DNA from: Sphingopyxis italica
GTDB lineage: Bacteria > Pseudomonadota > Alphaproteobacteria > Sphingomonadales > Sphingomonadaceae
Direction of reading: 5' to 3'
Assembly (NCBI RefSeq): GCF_011926545.1
Contig: NZ_JAATIT010000001.1
Location: 715,969 to 779,968, forward strand
Length of the DNA stretch: 64,000 nt
The position numbers and the translations under genes are program-made. Under the pieces are notes generated by a model. It ran no database searches and was not told the origin of the DNA. It worked only from the letters and a program-made list of their open reading frames with translations. Below are positions 43,378 through 52,189 of the stretch, in pieces; positions within the stretch are counted from its first letter, which is position 1, and every line of letters begins with the position of its first letter.

Positions 43378-45582
43378 TCAGAATTTCACTTCGACGCCGG
43401 CGCCGATACGCCGGGGCAGCTCGTACCTGAGATCGGTGCCAAGCGCGCCGGGCCGAACTTCCTGGATGATCTTCTCATTGGTCAAATTCGTCGCCCAGAT
43501 CGAGAACCGAAACTTTTCGTCATCCGTTCGCCACGAAATTTCGCTGTTGATCGCCGTATAGGGATCCTGCTTCACGGAATTCAGGAAGTCGAAATAGACG
43601 ACCGAACTGCGGAACAGGGTGCCGTTGATGTTCAACATTCCCGATGCGAGCGGTACGTCGAGACTTGGAGCGATGTTAAAGGTCCAGCGAGGTGCCCGCG
43701 GTAGGCGGTTGCCCGACACATCCGCTTGCGACACGATATTGCCTCCCGTTGGCCGGGGAATGAAAACTTGCGCGAGCGGAAAATCGTCATATTCCGCATG
43801 GGCGTAGGCGACCGCCGCGTTGACCCGGAAATGATCGGTTGGCGCCAAAGTGGTTTCGAGTTCGCCGCCGTAAAGAGTGGCGTTCGCGGCGTTCTGCAGG
43901 ACATAACCGGGACCCAACGGATCGCGGGCAGTGACCTGCAAATCCTTATAATCATAACGATACAAGGCGAGATTGGCGCGCAGCCAGGGCGTGATGTCAG
44001 ACTTGATACCGCCTTCGAGGGCTTTGAGCGTCTCGGGATCGACCGCGAGAGGCGACACGCCAGTCATGTTGAACACACCGCTTTTGAAGCCGGTGCTGTA
44101 GGTCGCGTAGATATTCGTGTCCGGTCCGATTTCGAACCGGACCGTGCCTTTATACGTGACCCTGTTAAAGGATTTTTCCGCTGTCTGCGGAAAAAGGGCG
44201 ACGCCGTTTACGATCTGATCGAAACTTCTTTTCTCATGGGTGTAGCGAATGCCGCCCGTCACGAACAGGCGCGGGACGACCTCAAGCGTCGCCTCGGCGA
44301 ATCCGGCATAGGAGGTCGTCTTCAGGACGGGGTCGAATGTGCGCACGAGCAGTGGCTGGCTCGGATCAGCGCGACTGCTCAGAATGAAGTTGGCGTCGCC
44401 GGAGAGGTGGAAGGCATATAAACCAGCGATCCATTGAAGCGGCCCGGAGCCGGACGAGAGCAGGCGCACTTCCTGACTATAATATTCCGATGCGATTTTG
44501 GGGGCCACAAAAGTCGCGAGCAAGATATTCGACGAATCCGAATCCGTCGCCTGAGAGGTTCGGTTGGAGGCATATGCCCCGGTCGTCTCCAGATTGACCC
44601 CGCCTAGATCGAAGCGTGTCTGCAAGGCGACACTGTATCGCCGGGTGGCGAGCGAGGGGCGCAGATCGGCGGACAGCTGCCAGGGTTTCAACGGGAGGAT
44701 CGCGCCGGGAAAGGCTCGACCTGCCGTGTTATTCTCATAGGGCTGGTAGACATTCTCCGAGCCCTTGCGATCGAAATATTCTCCCGTGAGGACGATCTTG
44801 TTTCCGTTCTCGCCGCGGTACATCAGCTTGCTGCGGACATCGACAACCTGATAGCCGCCAGCTTTCCCACCGCGCACGAGATCGTCGACAAAACTGTCCG
44901 TTTTGCGGTAAATTCCGGCGATATCGGCTGCAATCGTATCGGACAGGCCACCAGTCAGATAGCCGCGCACATTATAGTCTCCGTCGCCCGTCTCGAGGGC
45001 GGCCGCGCGCGCCGAAACCATGCCGCTGAAGTCGAAACTGGGATCAGGCGTAATGACATTGATCAACCCGCCCGTCGCGTTCCGACCGAATATTGTCCCC
45101 TGCGGCCCGCGCAGGACCTCGACGCGGTCGACCTTGACGAGATCGGTCCAGGTGGAAAATGGGTCTCCCTGGTAGATTCCATCGACATAGGTTGCTACGT
45201 TTGACTCGTCCCCGACCGAAATACTGCTCGACCCCACCCCGCGGATAACGGGCAGGAACACGCCCGCAGCGCGGCCACCGAAGAAGCCGGGCACGACCTG
45301 AGTGAGATTCCGGATGTCGGCCGCACCCGAACGGCCAAGCGATTCCGAAGTCACGGCGGTCACCGCGACCGGCACATCCTGCAACTTCTGTTCCCGGCGC
45401 GTCGCGGTCACGACGATATCTACGAGGCCGCTCTGCGTCGAGGTTTGATCCTGATCCTCGGCTGGGGCCGACGGGCTGGGCGCGGACAAACCGCCAACGG
45501 GCGCCGTTTGCGCCATGGATGGCGCGGCGGTCACGGCTGCCGTCATCATCAGCAGCGCTTTGGATGCAAAAAGGCCTTTCAT
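43378..45582 (-). CDS. TonB-dependent outer-membrane receptor
   Basis: A 734-residue receptor with signal peptide LMMTAAVTAAPSMAQ, TonB-box-like VDIVVTATRREQKLQDV, plug segments RGVGSSSISVGDESNVATYVDG and VEVLRGPQGTIFGRNATGG, and a beta-barrel. It is evidently paralogous to the receptor at 31064 across its whole length. GGAG is seven nt before the ATG. It lies within the minus-strand array between oxygenase pair E and an aldehyde dehydrogenase. Confidence 0.92.
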   Translation of the reverse strand: MKGLFASKALLMMTAAVTAAPSMAQTAPVGGLSAPSPSAPAEDQDQTSTQSGLVDIVVTATRREQKLQDVPVAVTAVTSESLGRSGAADIRNLTQVVPGFFGGRAAGVFLPVIRGVGSSSISVGDESNVATYVDGIYQGDPFSTWTDLVKVDRVEVLRGPQGTIFGRNATGGLINVITPDPSFDFSGMVSARAAALETGDGDYNVRGYLTGGLSDTIAADIAGIYRKTDSFVDDLVRGGKAGGYQVVDVRSKLMYRGENGNKIVLTGEYFDRKGSENVYQPYENNTAGRAFPGAILPLKPWQLSADLRPSLATRRYSVALQTRFDLGGVNLETTGAYASNRTSQATDSDSSNILLATFVAPKIASEYYSQEVRLLSSGSGPLQWIAGLYAFHLSGDANFILSSRADPSQPLLVRTFDPVLKTTSYAGFAEATLEVVPRLFVTGGIRYTHEKRSFDQIVNGVALFPQTAEKSFNRVTYKGTVRFEIGPDTNIYATYSTGFKSGVFNMTGVSPLAVDPETLKALEGGIKSDITPWLRANLALYRYDYKDLQVTARDPLGPGYVLQNAANATLYGGELETTLAPTDHFRVNAAVAYAHAEYDDFPLAQVFIPRPTGGNIVSQADVSGNRLPRAPRWTFNIAPSLDVPLASGMLNINGTLFRSSVVYFDFLNSVKQDPYTAINSEISWRTDDEKFRFSIWATNLTNEKIIQEVRPGALGTDLRYELPRRIGAGVEVKF

Positions 45583-45639
45583 TTTCGGTCTCCCTCCCGA
45601 TTATTTAGTAATTGATTTATAAGGTTATTCTGTCACCGC

Positions 45640-46134
45640 TCACAAAGGAAACACCAGATACCGCGGCACGACCGCGTTGTCGGTCACCGCGTTCCGCGAC
45701 AGAAAGCGACATTGATCGTCTTCCATTCGAATAATGTCCTCGTAGGTCCCGGCGGCCAGCTGCTGCGGCAGCCCGGTATCGTCGGGGGTAAAGATCACGG
45801 AGAAGTTCGAGACCATGTCGACGAGACCATCCGCGCGGCGGCTGGCGTGCACGCGCTGAACGAAATGCCGGGTACGATAGTCCTGGAATGTACCCGCCCA
45901 TATGTCTTCGATGAAGGTGCAGCGATCGATTAACCTGTCGCGGCAGTCGTCGAGCATCATCGCCACGCGCAGGCCGCTCTCGACATCGTTGCGCGCGATG
46001 CAGATGTAACTCGCGCTCGGATCATCTTCGAACGTGTCGAGCCACGACCGCATTTTCTTCCCGTCCAGTGCCGACATATATGCCGACTGGAGTTCATCGA
46101 GCCGCGCGAGCTCGTCGAGCGTCAAGCGCGTCAT
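45640..46134 (-). CDS. Rieske oxygenase beta subunit (pair E)
   Basis: A 164-residue small subunit closely matching the beta subunit of pair A: SYICIARND, DRCTFIEDIWAGTFQDYRTRHFVQRV and the terminal VVPRYLVFPL. The start overlaps the alpha stop (ATGA). It lies upstream of the TonB receptor with a 57-nt AT-rich gap. Confidence 0.92.
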   Translation of the reverse strand: MTRLTLDELARLDELQSAYMSALDGKKMRSWLDTFEDDPSASYICIARNDVESGLRVAMMLDDCRDRLIDRCTFIEDIWAGTFQDYRTRHFVQRVHASRRADGLVDMVSNFSVIFTPDDTGLPQQLAAGTYEDIIRMEDDQCRFLSRNAVTDNAVVPRYLVFPL

Positions 46135-47321
46135 GCCTCCCTCCTCCGGAAGCCCATGGCGGCGCGATAATATTCCCAGTGCGGAAGATTGCCGCTCTCG
46201 TCGTTCTGACGGAATTCGAACCCGAGCCGGGATGGATCGGTGACGCCTTTTTGGAAGATGGCCTTGCCGGGGGTGCGATTGCCGATCTGGACCCGGTGGA
46301 AAACCGAGGCGTCTTCCATACTGATCAGGCCGGACGGGCCGATCGCGTTGGAGCTTTGCCTTATTCGGTGCAAGACCATCGCGTCATCGTCGTCCTGATG
46401 CGCGAAATAGGCGTAGGTGACTTCCACCTCGTCGATTGCGACAGGCGTAGCGAAACGGATGCTGATGACGTTCAGGTAATTTGAGGCGACGAGCATCGGA
46501 AAGAGAGCGAGCACGCTGGCGTTTTTCGGCCGCCCCTCGTCGCGAAACTCGATGACCGAAGCATCGCGGATTACGCTCGTGGGCTGGGGAACGGTCAACT
46601 CGGTTTCGATGCAATAATGGCCACGTCCGGTAGTCGCATACTGGCGGCCTGCGCCGCCCTGCCAGTTGAGCATCGTGAACGCCTGGTGCAGGAGCGGCGG
46701 ATGATAGCCGTCGTTGTCGCTATAGGCTTTCCAGTTGGTCAGATACCGGACCCGATGATAGCCAATCAGCTTGAGGCGTCCGTCACCGGCCATGATGTCC
46801 AGCAACGACCCTTTCGCTTCCTGCAGGAAGTCGTCGAGGCTTTCGGTGTCCGGCGACAGCGTCACGAACAGGAGGCCGCCGACCGATTCCTGCCGCGGCT
46901 GGGTCAGCGGATAGTCTTTCTTGTCGAAACCGGGGATGAATTCGCGCTGATTGGGGCAGCCGACCAACTCGCCCTCTTTGTTGAACAGCCACCGATGATA
47001 GGGGCATTCGAATTCGGCTCGATTGCCCGAAGGCTTTACCTCGATCTGGGTGCTGCGATGTGAGCAGGCGTTGAAGAATGCCCTGACCCGTCCGTCGTCG
47101 CCGCGGATGATGAGCAGGGGGACGTCCGCAAGATTGCAGGTTTTGAAGTCCCCCGGGTGCGGCACTTCGCTTTCGTGCGCAACGGGATGCCACTCGGCTC
47201 CACGGAAAATCCGGTCGATCTCGGCTTGGTAGAGGTCTTGCCGGACGAAAATCTCCTTGGGGATTTCGTTAAAATTTGCCGGCCAGACAATGTCTTGAAG
47301 ATAAGCCTCCGGAACCGTCAT
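46131..47321 (-). CDS. Rieske oxygenase alpha subunit (pair E)
   Basis: A 396-residue large subunit paralogous to pair A. Rieske ligands are Cys86, His88, Cys106 and His109 (CSHRS, CPYHRW); the iron site SDNDGYHPPLLHQ holds His207 and His212. One visible change from pair A is CSHRS for CSHRG. AAGGA precedes the ATG. It follows two extradiol-dioxygenase-like genes, so the ring dihydroxylated by this enzyme may be cleaved by them. Confidence 0.93.
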   Translation of the reverse strand: MTVPEAYLQDIVWPANFNEIPKEIFVRQDLYQAEIDRIFRGAEWHPVAHESEVPHPGDFKTCNLADVPLLIIRGDDGRVRAFFNACSHRSTQIEVKPSGNRAEFECPYHRWLFNKEGELVGCPNQREFIPGFDKKDYPLTQPRQESVGGLLFVTLSPDTESLDDFLQEAKGSLLDIMAGDGRLKLIGYHRVRYLTNWKAYSDNDGYHPPLLHQAFTMLNWQGGAGRQYATTGRGHYCIETELTVPQPTSVIRDASVIEFRDEGRPKNASVLALFPMLVASNYLNVISIRFATPVAIDEVEVTYAYFAHQDDDDAMVLHRIRQSSNAIGPSGLISMEDASVFHRVQIGNRTPGKAIFQKGVTDPSRLGFEFRQNDESGNLPHWEYYRAAMGFRRREA

Positions 47322-47413
47322 CTCCCATCCTTTCTCTTTGCTATTTCGCCGCCCGCGTCACCTCGCGATGCGGTCACATTCATCCCATGCCCGCTGCCCA
47401 CCGGGGCCCAAGT

Positions 47414-48271
47414 CTATGTGGACAACTCCTTGATTTTCGGGGTTGCGCCCCACATGCAGAAGCTCTTCGGTTCAAAGCCGAACTGGCGTTCCCTGTAGGT
47501 CTCTTCGTCGACCTCGCGCACGCCGACGGAATATTCAAAGACCATCCCGTCGGGACCCTCGAAATATACGAACCGCGCGCCCGAAGTCGGATGCCGGCCG
47601 GGTCCGAAGACGATGGGAACCTTATGCTGGCTAAGCAGCGCGTAGCTGCGCTGCACATCGTCGATCGACTGAACCTGGTGGTTGATGTGCTGGATACCGC
47701 ACCGGTCTGCGGGGACGAGCGCGATGCTGTGGTGAATCTGGCTCAGACGGAGCAGCGGGAGCTCGCCTACCCGGTCACTGACGCGTGCATTGCATATTTG
47801 GGTCCAGAAATGCTCATCGCGATCGGGATCCCGGCTGAACAGACCGACGTGACTGAAACCCGTAATTCCCGCGTCGCGAGACAGCTGCGCGCCATTGCCA
47901 CCGATCTGCGGCGAAACCGCGAATTCGATGCGTCCCCCGCTGGGGTCACGAAAGGCTATGAATTCGGAAACGTGCCGCTGCTCGCGTTCCTCATGCGAAC
48001 CGTAGCACACCTCATACCCTAATGCTTCGAGCGTTTTCGCCGCATTGAGGAGATCCTCCCCATTCGCCAATTCGAAGCCGACAATCGTTTCGGATGGGTC
48101 GCCGATCTCGTAGCTCATCGTGCTCATGCGACTATCGGAGCGAAACGACAGGCGATCAACCGCGCGATCGACAGGCTCCAGGCCAAGTATTCGCGTGGCG
48201 AAATCGGTAGCGGCCGCGACATCCGGTGTCTTGAGACGAGTATAAGCGATGTCAATGATGTTGATGGTCAT
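47414..48271 (-). CDS. Type I extradiol dioxygenase
   Basis: A 285-residue two-domain vicinal-oxygen-chelate extradiol dioxygenase. Complete metal ligands are His141 (GFSHVGLFSRD), His198 (QHINHQVQSID) and Glu246 (GMVFEYSVG). It is neither XylE nor NahC-like in detail and may be specialised for a carboxylated or bulky catechol. ATG 48271 overlaps the upstream gene (ATGA). It forms a pair with the paralogue at 48268-49128, which lacks two of the three ligands. Confidence 0.88.
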   Translation of the reverse strand: MTINIIDIAYTRLKTPDVAAATDFATRILGLEPVDRAVDRLSFRSDSRMSTMSYEIGDPSETIVGFELANGEDLLNAAKTLEALGYEVCYGSHEEREQRHVSEFIAFRDPSGGRIEFAVSPQIGGNGAQLSRDAGITGFSHVGLFSRDPDRDEHFWTQICNARVSDRVGELPLLRLSQIHHSIALVPADRCGIQHINHQVQSIDDVQRSYALLSQHKVPIVFGPGRHPTSGARFVYFEGPDGMVFEYSVGVREVDEETYRERQFGFEPKSFCMWGATPKIKELST

Positions 48272-49128
48272 GGCAACGTTCCTCCCAATTCTTCGAGGTT
48301 GGAGGTCGAACCCCAACTGCATAGCGAGGCGGGAGAATCGGCAAACTGCCGTGGCCGGCGTCCGACGGGCGACGGATCCGATCGGGTCGAATAGGTGAAA
48401 TAGCTGTCGGGCGAGGGCCCGCTGAAGGTCAGAAACACTTCACCGCTCGCGGGTTCCTTGCCTGGGCCGCGGACAATGCCGACCTGCCGGTCAAGGAGAA
48501 AATATTTCGACTGCATCACGGCGTCGATGCTCTCGACCTCAAACCCCACGACGAGGAAGCTCTCGCGCTTGCTCGGCACAATCATGATCCTGTGATGCTG
48601 ATCGTCCCAGCCGAGGTAGATTGCGTCGCCCACCCGATCGGTGATCCGCGCTCCGAGGATGTCCACCCACACAGCGGCGTCAGACGCCGGGTCCCGGCTG
48701 CCGAGGATCACGTGTGACAGGCCGACAATTCCCGCATCGCGCGATGGAAAATATCGCTCGCCGCTCTCCTCGGCCCGAACGACCAGCTCGATGAGATTGC
48801 CGCTTAGGTCGCGACAGGCGAGCCCCGCGTGATAGCGGCGGCTTCGACACAGATCGTGAGGGATCGCCTCGACATCCCAATTTCGCTCCCTGAGTTTCCC
48901 GGAGACTTCCTGCAGCTGCTCGACGGTTCTCAGCGACACCGCCACGCTGGGCCGGAGGCTGCTCCCGGAACCGTCGAACTCCAGGCAATAGGACCGAGAG
49001 TCAGAACGGAACCGTTCGGCTTCCGGCAACCGTTCGCTGTGCTGCAGGCCGACGGTATCAACGGCGAGCCGCGTGGCTTCGCTAAGCGACTGAACCGGGA
49101 TCCGTACGAACCGTAGCTGCTCCAGCAT
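48268..49128 (-). CDS. Extradiol-dioxygenase-like protein lacking metal ligands
   Basis: A 286-residue protein aligned end to end with its neighbour. The first ligand His139 remains (GLSHVILGSRD), but the second His aligns with Phe196 (LVVGFEVESID) and the Glu with Thr245 (YFTYSTR). It should not bind catalytic iron in the normal way. Such a partner could be a structural subunit of a heteromeric enzyme, a binding protein, or a decayed duplicate; the intact frame and ATGA overlap favour a retained role. GAGG lies six nt before ATG 49128. It is the first gene of the minus-strand array. Confidence 0.8.
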   Translation of the reverse strand: MLEQLRFVRIPVQSLSEATRLAVDTVGLQHSERLPEAERFRSDSRSYCLEFDGSGSSLRPSVAVSLRTVEQLQEVSGKLRERNWDVEAIPHDLCRSRRYHAGLACRDLSGNLIELVVRAEESGERYFPSRDAGIVGLSHVILGSRDPASDAAVWVDILGARITDRVGDAIYLGWDDQHHRIMIVPSKRESFLVVGFEVESIDAVMQSKYFLLDRQVGIVRGPGKEPASGEVFLTFSGPSPDSYFTYSTRSDPSPVGRRPRQFADSPASLCSWGSTSNLEELGGTLP

Positions 49129-49378
49129 TTGCCACCTCAAATCCAATGATCAGTCAGTCTGTACTGTTTGTTTTGATTCGGGGCAAGCCTTATCGCGAGT
49201 CCCGAGAGGGGTGTCGTCATGACCGGGGCGATGTGCTGAGCGGCACCTGGCAGCATAGGGTTGTTATCGCCCGCTCGTCGCGAACGTTCGATCCTTCAAC
49301 GCGCAGGGCCCGAGGCAAAGAGCGGCCGGCTTCGGCGAGCCCGTCGAGAGCGATCTGGTAGTCCCCGCTGCCCCGATA
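49129..49378. other. Non-coding gap upstream of the extradiol array
   Basis: This is 250 nt between the first gene of the minus-strand array and the end of the small gene at 49379. It must carry the array promoter, but I could not pick a convincing -35/-10 pair or operator in it. Confidence 0.4.
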
Positions 49379-49600
49379 TCAGACGTGTCGTGTCGGGCGA
49401 TCCGCCGAAAGGGGAAGCACTAGCTTGTTCGGTACCCGACCGCGTGCGAGCCTCTTCAGGATTGGAAGCGCGTTGGGATAGGCGTCGGCGAATGCCAGAG
49501 GCTGACCGTCGGCGCCCAGCCTCACTTCAAAGACCGGCCCGTCGCCACAAGCGCAGCCACCGGCACTCTGTCCTCGCATGAAGCGCTCGGGTTGAGCCAT
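49379..49600 (-). CDS. Small protein of unknown function
   Basis: A 73-residue protein starting MAQPERF, with ATG 49600 preceded by GGAG at good spacing. It contains a short Cys motif GCACG near residue 16 and a conserved-looking PNALPILKRLARGR stretch. I do not recognise the family. A GTTGCACAAAATG element (49643-49655), similar to the operator-like sequences at 8 and 27 kb, lies just upstream. It could be a small accessory protein; it could also be a chance frame. Confidence 0.45.
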   Translation of the reverse strand: MAQPERFMRGQSAGGCACGDGPVFEVRLGADGQPLAFADAYPNALPILKRLARGRVPNKLVLPLSADRPTRHV

Positions 49601-49946
49601 GTCGGTCTCCAAGCAGAGATTCGTTTCCTAGTAGACAACACGTTGCACAAAATGGCTCGTCGGTCAATTGGCGTTGGCATGCGAAGCCAAGAGCGGTCTG
49701 CCTCGAGGAAGAGCCCTCACCGCCGAAAGATCGCCGGCTCGGTCGGACGATTTTGCTGACACGACAAGAGGTTAGGTAGGGCTCCCTGCCGCCATATTCG
49801 CAATTCGTTAGTCGTCAGTGCTGGCGATTTGGTGCAGAGGGGGCAGAACGGCGGCGGTGCGCCGCCGCAAACGCGAGCGGCGCCAATTGGGGAAATCGGC
49901 TTGCTGACGATGAATGGCGTCGGCCATTTCAAATCTTTCAATGCTT
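49601..49946. other. Non-coding gap between small gene and marR remnant
   Basis: About 346 nt with no supported gene on either strand. The only feature noted is GTTGCACAAAATG at 49643-49655, resembling the recurrent operator-like element. Confidence 0.4.
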
Positions 49947-50470
49947 CTATCGAGGAGGCATGTCTTCCGATCCGCTTTCGAGATTGCCTGACATTTTCGT
50001 CAGCAATGCGCGGACCGCGCGTATTTCAGTCGGTGAAATCATATGGAGCAGCCGCGCGTAGATCATGTCGGCTTCGGCGCGCAGCTGGGGCAGGATTTCG
50101 ATCGCTCGGGGTAAGAGATGAAGCTCCCAGACGCGCCGGTCGCCCTTGGCAGCGCGCCGTTCCGCGAGCGTCATTCTTTCCAGCTGGTCGACAACATGGC
50201 CAACGCTGGCACGCTCCAGTTCGAGCATTTGGCGAGATCGGTCTGGGTAATGCCCGGGGTCCGATAAATATAGACGAGCGCGCGCCACTGGGTTCGGGTC
50301 AATCCGAAGCGCGCCATTGAGGCGTCGAACAAGCGGCGAAGTTTGCGTGGCACTTCTTCGATGACAAAGACAAACTCGTCTGAGTCCGTCAGAAGACTTT
50401 TCCCGAGAGAAGCATCGCTGGTGCTGCGAAAGTCGACCATCGGCTGAAACTGTAAAGCCACTATCGGCAT
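49947..50470 (-). pseudogene. MarR-family regulator interrupted by a frameshift
   Basis: Two overlapping frames together give a full MarR protein. The N-terminal frame (from ATG 50470 or 50440) reads RFGLTRTQWRALVYIYRTPG and ITQTDLAK, and the other frame continues MLELERASVGHVVDQLE, then RRAAKGDRRVWELHLLPRA (wing) to the stop at 49947. The junction is near 50228-50233, where GCCAAATG appears to lack one nt of an expected GCCAAxATG. It is either a natural frameshift or a sequence error. A divergent hydrolase operon and an inverted repeat lie directly upstream, so a working MarR would likely control that. Confidence 0.75.
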
Positions 50471-50482
50471 ATGAACATGCTT

Positions 50483-50504
50483 TACTGTAAGATATGATAC
50501 AGTA
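50483..50504. promoter_or_regulatory. Inverted repeat between marR and hydrolase genes
   Basis: TACTGTA (50483-50489), eight nt, then TACAGTA (50498-50504) form a perfect inverted repeat in the 44-nt gap between divergent genes. It is a good candidate MarR operator overlapping both promoters. Confidence 0.6.
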
Positions 50505-50514
50505 TGATGCCTGA

Positions 50515-51390
50515 ATGTATGATCGGACGATCACGCTTGCGGGAAAAGCGGGCCATGCAATCGCGGCGTCGATCGATGGACCGGAACTGGGCTTTCCGGT
50601 GATTTTGGCGCACGGCGGCGGCCAGACCCGCCGGGCGTGGAAGTCGGTGACCCGTCAACTCGCGAGCCACGGTTTTCGGACGATCGCCGTCGATATGCGC
50701 GGGCACGGCGAGAGCGCTTGGGCCAGTGATGGGGCTTATGACATTTCCGATTTCGCGGCCGATCTCGTTGAGATCGCTGCGGCGATGCGAAGAAAGCCGG
50801 CGATGATCGGCGCATCGCTTGGGGGGCTGGCTGGGATCATTGCGGAGGGAAACCGCGCACCGGGGAGTTTTGGATCGCTTACCTTGGTCGACGTCACGCC
50901 GCAGATGGAACCGAGCGGCGTTGCCCGCGTGGTCGGTTTCATGGCGGCCCATGCGCGCGAAGGGTTTGCGTCGGTGGAGGAGGCCGCTGAGGTCATTTCC
51001 GACTATCTGCCCCATCGGCCTAGCCGGAAGGCCTCGCCTGGGCTCGCCCACTATCTGCGCCGCAAGGACGATGGGCGCTTCTATTGGCATTGGGACCCGA
51101 CCTTCATCGAAGGAGTTACGCGGCAAGGCGGTGTCTCAAGCGACAATGGCCGCAGCGAACTGAGCGCCGCCGCTGCCAGTTTAGCCTTGCCTGTGCATCT
51201 GATCCGCGGTGGGTCGAGCGACCTAGTTTCGCTGGAAGCCGTCAAGCATTTCCGAAGATTGGTCCCGCATATGGCATATAGCGACATCGCGAATGCGACC
51301 CATATGGTGGTGGGCGACGAGAATGACGCGTTTGGCAAGTCAATTGTGGAGTTTTTGCTCAGCACCCATGAAATGGAGATGAAGTCATGA
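50515..51390 (+). CDS. Alpha/beta hydrolase
   Basis: A 291-residue alpha/beta hydrolase with HGGGQTRRAW oxyanion region, nucleophile Ser101 (GASLGG) and a late catalytic His in NATHMVVGDEND. The family also includes epoxide hydrolases, haloperoxidases and lactonases, so the reaction cannot be fixed. It overlaps the thioesterase gene (ATGA), making a two-gene unit divergent from the marR remnant. The ATG at 50515 lies 11 nt after the inverted repeat, so the leader is very short. Confidence 0.85.
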   Translation: MYDRTITLAGKAGHAIAASIDGPELGFPVILAHGGGQTRRAWKSVTRQLASHGFRTIAVDMRGHGESAWASDGAYDISDFAADLVEIAAAMRRKPAMIGASLGGLAGIIAEGNRAPGSFGSLTLVDVTPQMEPSGVARVVGFMAAHAREGFASVEEAAEVISDYLPHRPSRKASPGLAHYLRRKDDGRFYWHWDPTFIEGVTRQGGVSSDNGRSELSAAAASLALPVHLIRGGSSDLVSLEAVKHFRRLVPHMAYSDIANATHMVVGDENDAFGKSIVEFLLSTHEMEMKS

Positions 51391-51800
51391 ACGCCCCACG
51401 GGTCGCCCCTGGGCTTGAGGAACTGGGGGAGCTGCTGTTGCTTGCGCCTTTCCACCGCTGGCTCGGGCTCAGGATCGCCGAGGTCGGCACCGACGAGTTG
51501 GTGATCTCAATGCCCTGGCGAGACGAAATAATCTCAAATCCGACGGTCGGCGCAGCGCATGGTGGCATTTTATCGGCGCTGATCGATCTTACCGGCCTTT
51601 ACACGGTCATTGCCATGGGAGGGTCTGCGCGGGCTACGGCAAACTTGCACGTCGATTTTCACCGACCGGCCTTGCCAGGGCTGATGCGGGCGATCGGCAG
51701 GCCGGTCAAACTGGGTCGGCAGATAAGCATAGCCGGGACGCGGATTGTGTCTGCAGACGGAACCTTGATAGCGAGTGGTAGAGGTGCTTACGTCGCCTGA
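51387..51800 (+). CDS. PaaI-type hotdog-fold thioesterase
   Basis: A 137-residue hotdog thioesterase. The HGG motif at 58-60 and Asp67 (AAHGGILSALID) are the family's catalytic region, followed by LHVDFHRPA and a C-terminal RGAYVA strand. PaaI relatives hydrolyse aryl-acyl-CoA thioesters, which would fit the CoA ligases in the window. It overlaps the hydrolase gene upstream. Confidence 0.88.
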   Translation: MNAPRVAPGLEELGELLLLAPFHRWLGLRIAEVGTDELVISMPWRDEIISNPTVGAAHGGILSALIDLTGLYTVIAMGGSARATANLHVDFHRPALPGLMRAIGRPVKLGRQISIAGTRIVSADGTLIASGRGAYVA

Positions 51801-52189
51801 CCATCGCGCAAGAGTCGTGGCACTTCTCGCAGCCATCGTGCTGGTGCGGTCCTGCCTCGGCGACCTTTTGATCATCGCTGATCGGCTGCGGCGAGTTATC
51901 GAGCGGAACTAAGTCTTAGGGCATAGTTGCGGCACCGCGTTTGGCGCTGTCATGCGTCGCGCCGAACGCTCGAGCAAGATGCGCAGGGCGAGATGGTCCG
52001 CCTTCGGTTCTACTTGCTCTACTCGCGTTCGTATTGAACCGCTCCATGATCGAGAAAGCGGTCCTTCATGCCCTTCGAAAGCCGGCTGTCAGCACAACCA
52101 CGCGGTGTCCAGCCCCCTCCGTTGAGCCAGACCGCTACCTCACGGCGCGGCCTGGCCCAGGCACCATAGGCGAAGTTTTGCCGATCGGG
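51801..52189. other. Non-coding gap between convergent genes
   Basis: About 389 nt between the thioesterase and the convergent serine hydrolase. No supported gene; open frames here are parts of longer shadow frames. No clear terminator with a T tract was seen. Confidence 0.5.
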
